NCBI GenBank assembly: GCA_030054015.1
Contig: JASGCR010000037.1
Location: 1-12,159, forward strand
Direction of reading: 5' to 3'
Length of the DNA: 12,159 nucleotides
DNA from: Candidatus Symbiobacter sp.
GTDB lineage: Bacteria > Pseudomonadota > Alphaproteobacteria > Elsterales > Elsteraceae
Part shown: in pieces, positions 1 through 5,747 of the stretch
Position numbering within the stretch: position 1 is the stretch's first letter
How the letters are laid out: each line of letters starts with the position of its first letter
The notes under the pieces: model-generated
The model's input: only the letters and a program-made list of their open reading frames with translations
The model's database searches: none
Told to the model about the DNA's origin: nothing
Translations under genes and position numbers: made by a program

Positions 1-40
1 ATTAATATAATCAACATATTGCACCAACCCCCCCAAGAAA

Positions 41-72
41 AGCTATGAATTTTTTAGAAAAAAATTCTAGCT
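41..72. terminator. AT-rich palindrome, possible terminator
   Basis: AGCTA (41-45) pairs with TAGCT (68-72), and GAATTTTTT (47-55) pairs with AAAAAATTC (59-67), leaving a 3-nt loop and a one-base bulge. It lies downstream of the minus-strand efp-suhB pair. The A/T-rich stem could end transcription from either side, but it is not a classic GC stem followed by a U tract, so the role is inferred. Confidence 0.35.
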
Positions 73-79
73 TTCCTAT

Positions 80-107
80 CCCCCCCTTCCTAAGCAGGAA
101 GGGGGGG
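80..107 (-). terminator. Perfect 12-bp GC-rich hairpin downstream of suhB
   Basis: CCCCCCCTTCCT (80-91) pairs perfectly with AGGAAGGGGGGG (96-107) around an AAGC loop. It starts about 50 bp past the stop codon of the inositol monophosphatase gene. On the minus strand it is followed, after about 14 nt, by a T-rich run (56-66 on the plus strand). A transcription terminator for efp-suhB is the simplest reading. The core CCTTCCTAA resembles motifs seen at 1803-1811 and elsewhere in the gaps, so it may instead be a repeat remnant. Confidence 0.5.
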
Positions 108-158
108 TCATTAAGCGGAATTCAATTGGAAACAGAGCATATCACCTGATCCCAATTT

Positions 159-953
159 TTACCGATCCATTATAATCTTTAACAGGCGGCCATGTAAACG
201 GTCATTTGCAGCCAAAATTTCGCCCGCCGTCAATGCCGGATTTTTGCTGCCCAAAGATGTGACAAACCCGCCCGCCTCTTTGACCAGCAAGATACCCGCC
301 GCCACGTCCCAGGCATTTAGGTTATATTCAAAAAATCCGTCAAACCGACCCGCCGCGACATAGGCCAAATCCAACGCCGCCGAGCCATAACGCCGAATAC
401 CAGCCGTCATCGGCATCAACCGCGCCAGGATGGGCAAATAATGATCCTGGCTGCCATGTCCCAAAAAAGGCGTGCCAGTGGCGATCAAGGCTTCGGATAA
501 TTCGGTGCGCCCTGCCACCCGCAAGCGGCGGTCATTCATAAACGCCCCGGCCCCGCGTTCAGCCCAGAAGGCCTCGTCCTTAATTGGGTCATAAATCACT
601 CCGGCGACCAATTCGCCCTCGCGTTCCAAGGCAATGGATATGGCAAAATGGGGAATGCCATGGAGGAAATTCGTGGTGCCATCCAACGGATCAACGATAA
701 AGCGATGAATGCCATCGCCCACAATTTCGTTCCCGGCTGATTCCTCGGCCATAAAACCGTAATCGGGGCGGGCATGGAGCAATTCTTCGCGCAAAGTGCG
801 CTCGGACGCCAAATCCGCGTTCGAGACAAAATCGGCTGGCCCCTTGCGCGAGACTTGCAATTGTTCAATTTCGCCGAAATCGCGTTTTAAGCGCCGCGCC
901 GCTTTTTCGGCGGCACGAATCATAATATTCACGGTGGGGGAACGCACGGCCAT
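159..953 (-). CDS. suhB: Inositol monophosphatase family protein (SuhB-like)
   Basis: Metal-dependent phosphatase of the inositol monophosphatase family, cytoplasmic, 264 aa, the normal length. The Mg-binding signatures are intact: the acidic MAEE motif (E70), DPLDGTTNF at about 88-96 (D88 and D91), and NAWDVAAG with D216 near the C-terminus. Members hydrolyse myo-inositol-1-phosphate. E. coli SuhB also acts with the Nus antitermination factors, which cannot be judged here. The ATG at 953 is preferred because alphaproteobacterial homologues begin with a short stretch before the NVM-type segment; a GTG at 962 in the same frame (three residues longer) is the alternative. AAGG lies upstream at an unhelpful distance for either. 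The gene follows efp by 32 bp on the same strand, and the efp-IMPase order is common in alphaproteobacteria, so one transcript is likely. The family call is firm; the exact substrate is not. Confidence 0.93.
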   Translation of the reverse strand: MAVRSPTVNIMIRAAEKAARRLKRDFGEIEQLQVSRKGPADFVSNADLASERTLREELLHARPDYGFMAEESAGNEIVGDGIHRFIVDPLDGTTNFLHGIPHFAISIALEREGELVAGVIYDPIKDEAFWAERGAGAFMNDRRLRVAGRTELSEALIATGTPFLGHGSQDHYLPILARLMPMTAGIRRYGSAALDLAYVAAGRFDGFFEYNLNAWDVAAGILLVKEAGGFVTSLGSKNPALTAGEILAANDRLHGRLLKIIMDR

Positions 954-985
954 TTTGGTCACAAACCTTAGATTAATGCGGCGGG

Positions 986-1552
986 TTAGCCTTTGAAGCG
1001 TTCACTGTAAGTACAATCGGCGGTATTGACGACGATTTTGGTGCCGGCCTCGATATGGGGGGGAATTTGCACCCGCATCCCGTTCGATAATTTGCCGGTT
1101 TTGTAACTGGACGAAGCGGTTTGTCCCTTGACCACCGGATCGGCTTCGACAATTTCCAGCACGACGGTTTGGGGGAGGGTCACGCTGATCGGGTTGCCTT
1201 CATATAAAGACATCGAAACCTTCATGCCATCCTGGAGGAATCCCGCCGATTCGCCGATCAAATCGCGCGGTACCTGGATTTGCTCGAAAGTTTGTTGATT
1301 CATAAAAGTGAGTGATTCATCATCGCCGAACAAAAATTGGAAATCTTCTTCGTCGATGCGTACACGCTCCACCGTCTCGCCCGAACGAAAGCGTTCATTT
1401 AATTTGGTGCCGACCGTAAGGTCGCGGAGTTCCACCTGCACAAAAGCCCCGCCTTTGCCGGGGGTGATGTGCATGGCTTTGATGACCGCCCATAATTTGC
1501 CGCGAAATTCCAGCACGTTGCCTTGTCGCAGTTCATTTGCATTGATTTTCAT
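986..1552 (-). CDS. efp: Translation elongation factor P
   Basis: Elongation factor P, 188 aa as usual, which binds between the P and E sites and relieves ribosome stalling at polyproline. The N-terminal KOW-like domain begins MKINANELRQGN. The loop carrying the modifiable lysine reads HITPGKGGAF, with K33 at the tip where E. coli EF-P carries beta-lysine. An OB domain follows (LMNQQTFEQI-like region) and then the typical C-terminal signature around GTKIVVNT at about 170-180. The ATG at 1552 matches the family start; a GTG at 1570 in frame would add six residues and has no better ribosome site. No clear Shine-Dalgarno sequence is visible. No EpmA or EpmB modification gene is present in the window. 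The protein is relevant to this genome because AddA and LexA here contain proline-rich linkers, though that link is speculative. Confidence 0.97.
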   Translation of the reverse strand: MKINANELRQGNVLEFRGKLWAVIKAMHITPGKGGAFVQVELRDLTVGTKLNERFRSGETVERVRIDEEDFQFLFGDDESLTFMNQQTFEQIQVPRDLIGESAGFLQDGMKVSMSLYEGNPISVTLPQTVVLEIVEADPVVKGQTASSSYKTGKLSNGMRVQIPPHIEAGTKIVVNTADCTYSERFKG

Positions 1553-1619
1553 GATTAATATCGCATCCACGTTTGGTAAAGTTTCTTGACCGATGGCAAA
1601 TTTTTAGGACATGTTCAAA

Positions 1620-1818
1620 CCCTCCTTTAGGATACTCTGAACAAGTCTCAAAAACAAAAAAAAAATGGCATTTGCGAGCGGGCGGCTTCGCCCGCGAAGC
1701 AATCCAGTAGCATCTTGAAATCGTTAGATTTTTCTGGATTGCTTCGCGGCTTCGCCGCTCGCAAATGCGCGGCTCTTGTGGCAAAAAAGGGACTTGTTCA
1801 GACCTTCCTAAAGAAGGG
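1620..1818. repeat. Outer inverted repeat enclosing element A copy 1
   Basis: The left arm 1620-1647 and the reverse complement of 1791-1818 match at 24 of 28 positions, including an unbroken CTGAACAAGTC core with its preceding T. Spacers of about 20 nt separate the arms from element A. The whole region is a nested palindrome of about 200 bp. Whether the arms belong to a longer form of element A or to an older palindrome into which A inserted cannot be decided from one locus. Confidence 0.75.
1668..1768. repeat. Element A, copy 1 (101-bp palindromic repeat)
   Basis: It starts GCATTTGCGAGCG and ends with the inverted form CGCTCGCAAATGC. The inner arms GAAGCAATCCAG and CTGGATTGCTTC pair around an AT-rich centre. 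The left arm contains a small internal hairpin (GCGGGCGGCTTCGCCCGC). Copy 2 at 5592-5692 has the same length, differs at three positions in the arms and mostly in the loop. The TTGCGAGC...GAAGCAATCC pattern belongs to a widespread class of bacterial palindromic repeats. Like Rickettsia palindromic elements, it is open in a reading frame throughout, here on the minus strand. It appears to be non-autonomous. Confidence 0.9.
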
Positions 1819-1957
1819 GGGGTCAGAGATTTTTTCGCCTTATTCAAACCCTCCTTTAGCATTGTCAGGCACAAAATGCCAGTGTCAAATACCCGATGAA
1901 AAATACACAAATTCGTGGCTCGGTTCAGGCGAAGCTGTGCAGCCCTTATTAAATCGC

Positions 1958-1986
1958 TTGAAATTAACCGAATAAAAAGGTAAAAT
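1958..1986 (+). promoter_or_regulatory. Sigma-70-type promoter for coxG
   Basis: TTGAAA at 1958-1963 is followed by exactly 17 nt and TAAAAT at 1981-1986. This predicts a transcript starting near 1993, with a leader of about 20 nt. The ribosome site AAAGGA at 1999-2004 is 8 nt before the coxG ATG. Confidence 0.65.
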
Positions 1987-2012
1987 AGATGCGAATTTAA
2001 AGGAATGAGAAA

Positions 2013-2642
2013 ATGGAAATTACCGATTCACGCCGCATCAACGCCCCGCGCTCTGCCGTGTGGGAGGCCTTAAATGACCCGGATATTCTGGCCCAAGCCA
2101 TTCCGGGTTGCCAGGGATTAACCAAAACATCCGCCTCGGAGATGGAGGGGGTGGTGGCCGTTAAAATTGGCCCGGTCAGTGCCAATTTCAAGGGCAAAGT
2201 CACATTGTCCAATCTGAACCCGCCGCAATCCTATCAAATTGATGGGGAGGGTTCGGGCGGTGTCGCCGGTTTCGCCAAAGGCGGAGCCAAAATCCGCCTC
2301 GAAGCCGATGGCGAGGATGTGACTTTGTTGCATTACACCGTCACCGCCCAAATTGGGGGCAAATTGGCGCAGTTGGGGGCGCGCTTGGTCGAAGGCACCG
2401 CCCGCCGCCTGGCCGGAGAATTTTTCGATAAATTTTCCGAACTCATCGGCACCGAACCGGTTGAATCGGGTGAATCGGTTGAATCGAGCAGACCCGCGCC
2501 CGTCGCCCCAAGTTTGCGCGTACCGGTGCAAAAAGCCTGGGATTACCGACTTTTTACCAACCGCCTGCCCGCCCCTTATCCCATTGCGGTGGGCGGGGTG
2601 TTGGTGGTGGTGGCGGCGGTGTTGTGGTTTATGTTGCATTAA
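2013..2642 (+). CDS. CoxG-like SRPBCC family protein with C-terminal membrane anchor
   Basis: Protein of 209 aa. Residues 1 to about 148 match the CO dehydrogenase subunit G (CoxG) type of the SRPBCC (START-like) fold: the start MEITDSRRINAPRSAVWEAL, the ILAQAIPGC motif, VKIGPVSANFKG and the GGKLAQLGARL helix are all present. A loose linker follows with a 9-bp tandem repeat, and the last 21 residues (about 189-209) form one hydrophobic segment ending FMLH, so the protein is probably tail-anchored with the domain in the cytoplasm. In CO dehydrogenase operons CoxG is implicated in placing the enzyme at the membrane. No coxM, coxS, coxL or MoxR-type genes are in the window, so this is an orphan and its ligand or partner is unknown. 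The start has a good ribosome site and its own promoter (1958-1986). Confidence 0.85.
   Translation: MEITDSRRINAPRSAVWEALNDPDILAQAIPGCQGLTKTSASEMEGVVAVKIGPVSANFKGKVTLSNLNPPQSYQIDGEGSGGVAGFAKGGAKIRLEADGEDVTLLHYTVTAQIGGKLAQLGARLVEGTARRLAGEFFDKFSELIGTEPVESGESVESSRPAPVAPSLRVPVQKAWDYRLFTNRLPAPYPIAVGGVLVVVAAVLWFMLH
2459..2485 (+). repeat. 9-bp tandem repeat in the coxG-like linker
   Basis: Three units, ggttgaatc, gggtgaatc and ggttgaatc, encode a VESGESVES stretch between the SRPBCC domain and the membrane anchor. The length is a multiple of three, so changes in copy number keep the frame. Confidence 0.85.
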
Positions 2643-2720
2643 CCGTGCCTGAATTTGTGGCGTATACTCTGCCATCTCTTTCTACTTGGGGTGGGACTGA
2701 TTAAGCCCTAAAAGTTACTG

Positions 2721-2745
2721 ACTTCACCTAAGGAAGGTGTGAAGT
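2721..2745. repeat. Small hairpin downstream of coxG
   Basis: ACTTCAC (2721-2727) pairs with GTGAAGT (2739-2745) around an 11-nt loop containing CTAAGGAAGG. It is 80 bp past the coxG stop codon and is not followed by a T tract on the plus strand, so it is a poor terminator. The CCTAAGGAAGG core resembles other gap motifs. The flanking copies of agccctaaaa (2704-2713 and 2746-2755) form a short direct repeat. Confidence 0.45.
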
Positions 2746-2751
2746 AGCCCT

Positions 2752-2911
2752 AAAAAAGGAGCGTCATTACCCGCCGCGCTGTCCGTGAATAACGGACAGC
2801 GCGTGTCGGGTAATCCCCCAGGAGTATTGTTGACAAAAACTCCTAGGGGATTACCCAACTCAGACTGCAAGCGGAAATCCGCTTGCAGTCTGGTGGGTAA
2901 TGACGCTTCTT
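2752..2911. repeat. Element B, copy 1 (three-hairpin element with inverted ends)
   Basis: The end GCGTCATTACCC (2761-2772) pairs with GGGTAATGACGC (2895-2906); the pairing extends outward to about 2756 and 2911 with one mismatch. Inside are three hairpins. Hairpin I: 2775-2786 with 2792-2803, a perfect 12-bp stem. Hairpin II: GGGTAATCCCC plus AGGAGT (2808-2825) with 2839-2856, one mismatch. Hairpin III: 2861-2874 with 2879-2892, a perfect 14-bp stem with an AAAT loop. Folded, it is a cloverleaf. The unit ATTACCC/GGGTAAT occurs four times in alternating orientation, so two side-by-side hairpins are an alternative fold. Copy 2 starts at 12025. No open frame or transposase is inside. It fills most of the gap between coxG and the acyltransferase gene. 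Confidence 0.92.
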
Positions 2912-2999
2912 CGAGTTCATAAACTGTTTTGACCTGTGCAGACCATCCCTAAGCGGAAAAGCGGCATAAACGTGAATTTTCTACGACACGGTTTATATA

Positions 3000-5105
3000 A
3001 TGAAAAATAACAAGCAAATCTGGCGCAAAGATATTGATGGCCTGCGCGCGCTGGCGGTGTTGGCGGTGGTCGCCTTTCATTACCAATTTGCCCATAATGA
3101 AATGGGCGGTGGTTGGTTAGGTGTCGATATTTTCTTTGTCATATCGGGGTTTTTAATTACACCGATGTTATTGGCGGCGGATAATTTTTGGGATTTTGTC
3201 GAATTTTGGGGCCGGCGGGCGCGGCGCATCTTTCCGTCGCTGATTTTGACTTTGGTTTTGGTGGGGGGGCTGGGCTATATTTATTTGCTGCCTGGCGAAT
3301 TTGCTCAATTGGCAACCGAGGCAACATTTGGCGCTGGGTTTGCGGCCAATTTCTTTTATTTACACAAAATTGGTGAATATTTTGAAAACCAACGCGGGTT
3401 GAATTTTTTATTGAATTTATGGTCATTGGGAGTCGAAGAGCAATATTACATCATATTTCCATTTATTATATGGGCATTGCGGCGGCAAAAATGGGCGATT
3501 AAATTTGGCGTTATTGCCATTTTGGCGGTGATTTCTTGGTTGTTTGATTTATATACTGCATCATCCAACAGCAGCGCGGGTTTTTATTTGCCCTATACGC
3601 GGTTTTGGGAAATTTTGGTGGGGTCGGGTTTGGCGGTTTGGTTGTCGCATCCGAAACTATCGTCCTCTCGGCTTAATCCAAGCATGAAACTTGCCGATTT
3701 TCTCAGTCTGCCACGACAGGAATGGCGGAACATCGTTATCGCTGAGATTTTGTGTATTTTTTCGTTGATTATCTTGCTGTGGGCGGTTGGAAAATCAGCG
3801 GATGATTCTAGCGGATTATTAAGAATTTTACCCAATAACCTGGCCTGGCAAACCCTGCCGATTGTGGCGGTGACCGGTGTTATCCTATTTTTTGCACCCC
3901 ATAGTTTTATATACCGTTTGGTGATGGGTTTTCCGATTTTACGTTATATTGGACTCATAAGTTTTCCGCTTTATTTGCTGCATTGGCCCTTGATTAAATT
4001 CAACCAAGTTTTTCAAATCAATACGGAAGAAAGCAAGTGGGTATTACTTGCTGTGGCGGTGATGTTATCGGCGGCATTTTATCATTTGGTTGAAACGCCA
4101 ATCCGAAGATTTAAGGCAAAACGGGTTTTATTACCGGCTTCGGCGGTTTTATTATCGTGCGGGGCTGGTTTTTATATTATTTCACAACAACATTTCCCCA
4201 CCGCCGCCCTTTATTGGCAGAATCCGGCCCAAATTGCCTGGCTGAATAAAGCCAACCAGGCGGCCAGCGACCAAAAATTCTATGATGGTTATATGGATAA
4301 CAGCATCAATAATATCAATTTTAAGCAGAATCACGCGGGTGATAAAGATATTACTTTGCTTTTTGGCAACAGCCATGCCTATATGATGCTTCCCCATTAT
4401 TTAACTTCATCAAAAAACATCGGCTTATTTACAGGTGTGGGCTGTGGATTTTTTATCATTGCCCATAACAGTCAAAAATGTGCAGATTTCAATCATAATG
4501 CGGAAATATTGGCATCATCGCCGCAGGTTACGACCATTATCATTGCCTATCATTGGCAATATTACGACACCCGCCTGACCGGCCCGGAATTAGAAGGCCG
4601 TCCCTTGGTTATTCTCGATCATGGGGCATACCGTCCCTTTACCGTTGCTGATCGTGAGCGTGTCTTTGCCGCCCAGACCGATTTCATTAAACGCCATATC
4701 GCGCAAGGGAAAAAAGTCGTGTTGGTCGGTTCGCCTCCCCTTAATGTAGGATTTCATCCTCTTTGGCATGAATATTTTATCCGCAATTGGTTTTCCTTGC
4801 CGCATGTGGTCGAGGCGACCTGGGTACCCGGCCCGATCAATGAAGACTCGCCTTCCGACCTTACTTTCACCCGCCAAAGATTGATCAAAATGGCGAAAGC
4901 AACCGGCGCAAAATACATCGATCCGGTGAATTATCTTTGCCGCACCGATCCCGCCCATCAAGCGCAATATCTTAATGGTTTCACGCCCGAACATTACGAA
5001 TGTCGCCGCCTGACCGATGATGGCGAATTTACCCACAGCGATTACAGCCATTACACCGCCAGCTATGCCCGCAATGCCGCCTGGATGGATGAGATTATCA
5101 AATAA
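3000..5105 (+). CDS. Membrane acyltransferase with C-terminal SGNH domain (OafA/OatA-like)
   Basis: Protein of 701 aa, a usual length for the fused family. Residues 10 to about 390 form an acyltransferase-3 integral membrane domain with about ten hydrophobic segments: DIDGLRALAVLAVVAFH (catalytic-type H27), GVDIFFVISGFLI (41-53), the FWGRRARRIFPS loop and SLGVEEQYY at about 142. The C-terminal part is an SGNH hydrolase-like domain with GNSHA (S458) and a terminal DYSHY (D681 and H684), giving a complete Ser-His-Asp set. Such proteins carry acetyl groups across the inner membrane and O-acetylate lipopolysaccharide, peptidoglycan or other glycans; the substrate here cannot be told. The ATG at 3000 is the only good start, 10 residues before the first motif, but it has no clear ribosome site. 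The gene is AT-rich up to about 4550 and GC-rich after it. It converges on the DUF192 gene with a 21-bp gap and has no glycan genes beside it. Confidence 0.92.
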   Translation: MKNNKQIWRKDIDGLRALAVLAVVAFHYQFAHNEMGGGWLGVDIFFVISGFLITPMLLAADNFWDFVEFWGRRARRIFPSLILTLVLVGGLGYIYLLPGEFAQLATEATFGAGFAANFFYLHKIGEYFENQRGLNFLLNLWSLGVEEQYYIIFPFIIWALRRQKWAIKFGVIAILAVISWLFDLYTASSNSSAGFYLPYTRFWEILVGSGLAVWLSHPKLSSSRLNPSMKLADFLSLPRQEWRNIVIAEILCIFSLIILLWAVGKSADDSSGLLRILPNNLAWQTLPIVAVTGVILFFAPHSFIYRLVMGFPILRYIGLISFPLYLLHWPLIKFNQVFQINTEESKWVLLAVAVMLSAAFYHLVETPIRRFKAKRVLLPASAVLLSCGAGFYIISQQHFPTAALYWQNPAQIAWLNKANQAASDQKFYDGYMDNSINNINFKQNHAGDKDITLLFGNSHAYMMLPHYLTSSKNIGLFTGVGCGFFIIAHNSQKCADFNHNAEILASSPQVTTIIIAYHWQYYDTRLTGPELEGRPLVILDHGAYRPFTVADRERVFAAQTDFIKRHIAQGKKVVLVGSPPLNVGFHPLWHEYFIRNWFSLPHVVEATWVPGPINEDSPSDLTFTRQRLIKMAKATGAKYIDPVNYLCRTDPAHQAQYLNGFTPEHYECRRLTDDGEFTHSDYSHYTASYARNAAWMDEIIK

Positions 5106-5126
5106 TTGAAGTTGGTATAAAACCGC

Positions 5127-5747
5127 CTAATACCTCACCTCATCGCCGATTGTGATGCGGAATCGGGCGACGGTACCGCCCGCCAATTCTAACACCGCCA
5201 TGACCGCCCCGCCGCTAGCGATAGGAGTTAAGTCCAAGGGCTGGGCATTTTCATGAATAGAAATGATCTTGCCACCCGCAGCGATGAAAATTATGTCGAG
5301 CGGGATGACCGTGTTTTTCATCCAAAACTGCACGCGCTGTGGCTGCCGATATAGGAATATCATCCCGCCCGCATCCGGCAATGACGTGCGATACATTAAT
5401 CCTTGGTTATGTTCGGCCTCCGTCACGGCATGTTCAACCATAAATTGTTTAACCGCTCCGTCTCGCCCGGTAATCGACAGGGGATATTTTTTGCCGACGG
5501 CAATATCCTGGGCCGTGGCGGGGAATGGTTGCAAAAGCGACATTGCCAGGCCGCACAGCAACCAAGTCAACCATATTGCGGTTAAAAATTGGCATTTGCG
5601 AGCGGGCGGTCTCGCCCGCGAAGCAATCCAGAAAAATATTGAAATTGCTGGATTTTTCTGGATTGCTTCGCGGCTGCGCCGCTCGCAAATGCAGTTAATT
5701 GGATTCTGAGACCGGTTCAGTGCTTCCTTAACGTAGGAGAAAGTCAC
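5127..5747 (-). CDS. Secreted DUF192 family protein with a repeat element inside its N-terminus
   Basis: Protein of 206 aa. Residues about 82-206 are a DUF192 domain with its hallmark motifs: GLMYRTSLPDAGGMIFLY, VQFWMKNTVIPLDIIFI and ENAQPLDLTPIASGG. DUF192 has no agreed function; members are usually small exported proteins. A hydrophobic segment (about 56-72) followed by FPATAQ (75-80) is a signal peptide with likely cleavage after ATA. The GTG start at 5747 is well supported: it overlaps the addA stop as GTGA, and GGAGGT (5754-5759) lies 6 nt upstream. Starting there, residues about 19-52 are encoded by element A copy 2, in frame, giving an Arg-rich extension ahead of the signal peptide. 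An upstream ATG at 5804 lies inside addA and is less likely. A TTG near residue 60 could give a normal signal peptide but lacks a ribosome site. Probably co-transcribed and translationally coupled with addA. Confidence 0.85.
   Translation of the reverse strand: MTFSYVKEALNRSQNPINCICERRSREAIQKNPAISIFFWIASRARPPARKCQFLTAIWLTWLLCGLAMSLLQPFPATAQDIAVGKKYPLSITGRDGAVKQFMVEHAVTEAEHNQGLMYRTSLPDAGGMIFLYRQPQRVQFWMKNTVIPLDIIFIAAGGKIISIHENAQPLDLTPIASGGAVMAVLELAGGTVARFRITIGDEVRY
5592..5692. repeat. Element A, copy 2, inside the DUF192 gene
   Basis: Same 101-bp length and GCATTTGCGAG/CTCGCAAATGC ends as copy 1. It sits between the start codon and the signal peptide of the DUF192 gene and contains no stop codon in that frame. 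Its minus-strand translation (CERRSREAIQKN, then FWIASRARPPARK) closely resembles that of copy 1 in the same frame. On the plus strand the flanks are gttaaaaattgg and gttaattgg, a possible but imperfect target duplication. Confidence 0.92.

Larger units (their letters stand above)
1614..1859. repeat. 17-bp direct repeat flanking the element A copy 1 region
   Basis: The sequence ttcaaaccctcctttag occurs at 1614-1630 and identically at 1843-1859, bracketing element A copy 1 and its inverted arms. It could be a remnant of a composite insertion or another dispersed motif. Its CCTCCTTTAG end overlaps the left inverted arm at 1620-1647. Confidence 0.75.
1553..2012. other. Repeat-rich intergenic region between efp and coxG
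   Basis: This 460-bp gap separates the divergent efp and coxG genes. It holds element A copy 1 (1668-1768), an outer pair of inverted arms (1620-1647 and 1791-1818), a 17-bp direct repeat (ttcaaaccctcctttag at 1614-1630 and again at 1843-1859) and the coxG promoter (1958-1986). A reading frame of 125 codons crosses it on the minus strand, but it runs through the palindrome and overlaps the start of efp, and it resembles no protein. Confidence 0.8.

Noticed and set aside
1803..1835. A plus-strand terminator: short stem CCTTC/GAAGG followed by TTTTTT
   Set aside because: The stem is only 5 bp, the T run is about 10 nt away, and no plus-strand gene ends upstream. It is better explained as the right arm of the inverted repeat.
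1533..1910. A 125-codon open frame on the minus strand upstream of efp
   Set aside because: It overlaps the efp start, crosses the palindromic element A and its arms, and has no family-like features. Its openness follows from the element, which is open in the same frame at 5592-5692.
2118..2675. A 185-codon minus-strand frame opposite the CoxG-like gene
   Set aside because: The plus-strand frame has the family motifs, a ribosome site and a promoter; this one has none.
2996..3001. TATAAT directly before and overlapping the acyltransferase start codon, as a -10 element
   Set aside because: It overlaps the ATG and would start transcription inside the gene; no suitable -35 lies 17 nt upstream.
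5263..5709. A 148-codon plus-strand frame opposite the DUF192 gene
   Set aside because: It is antisense to a recognisable gene and is open mainly because element A is palindromic.
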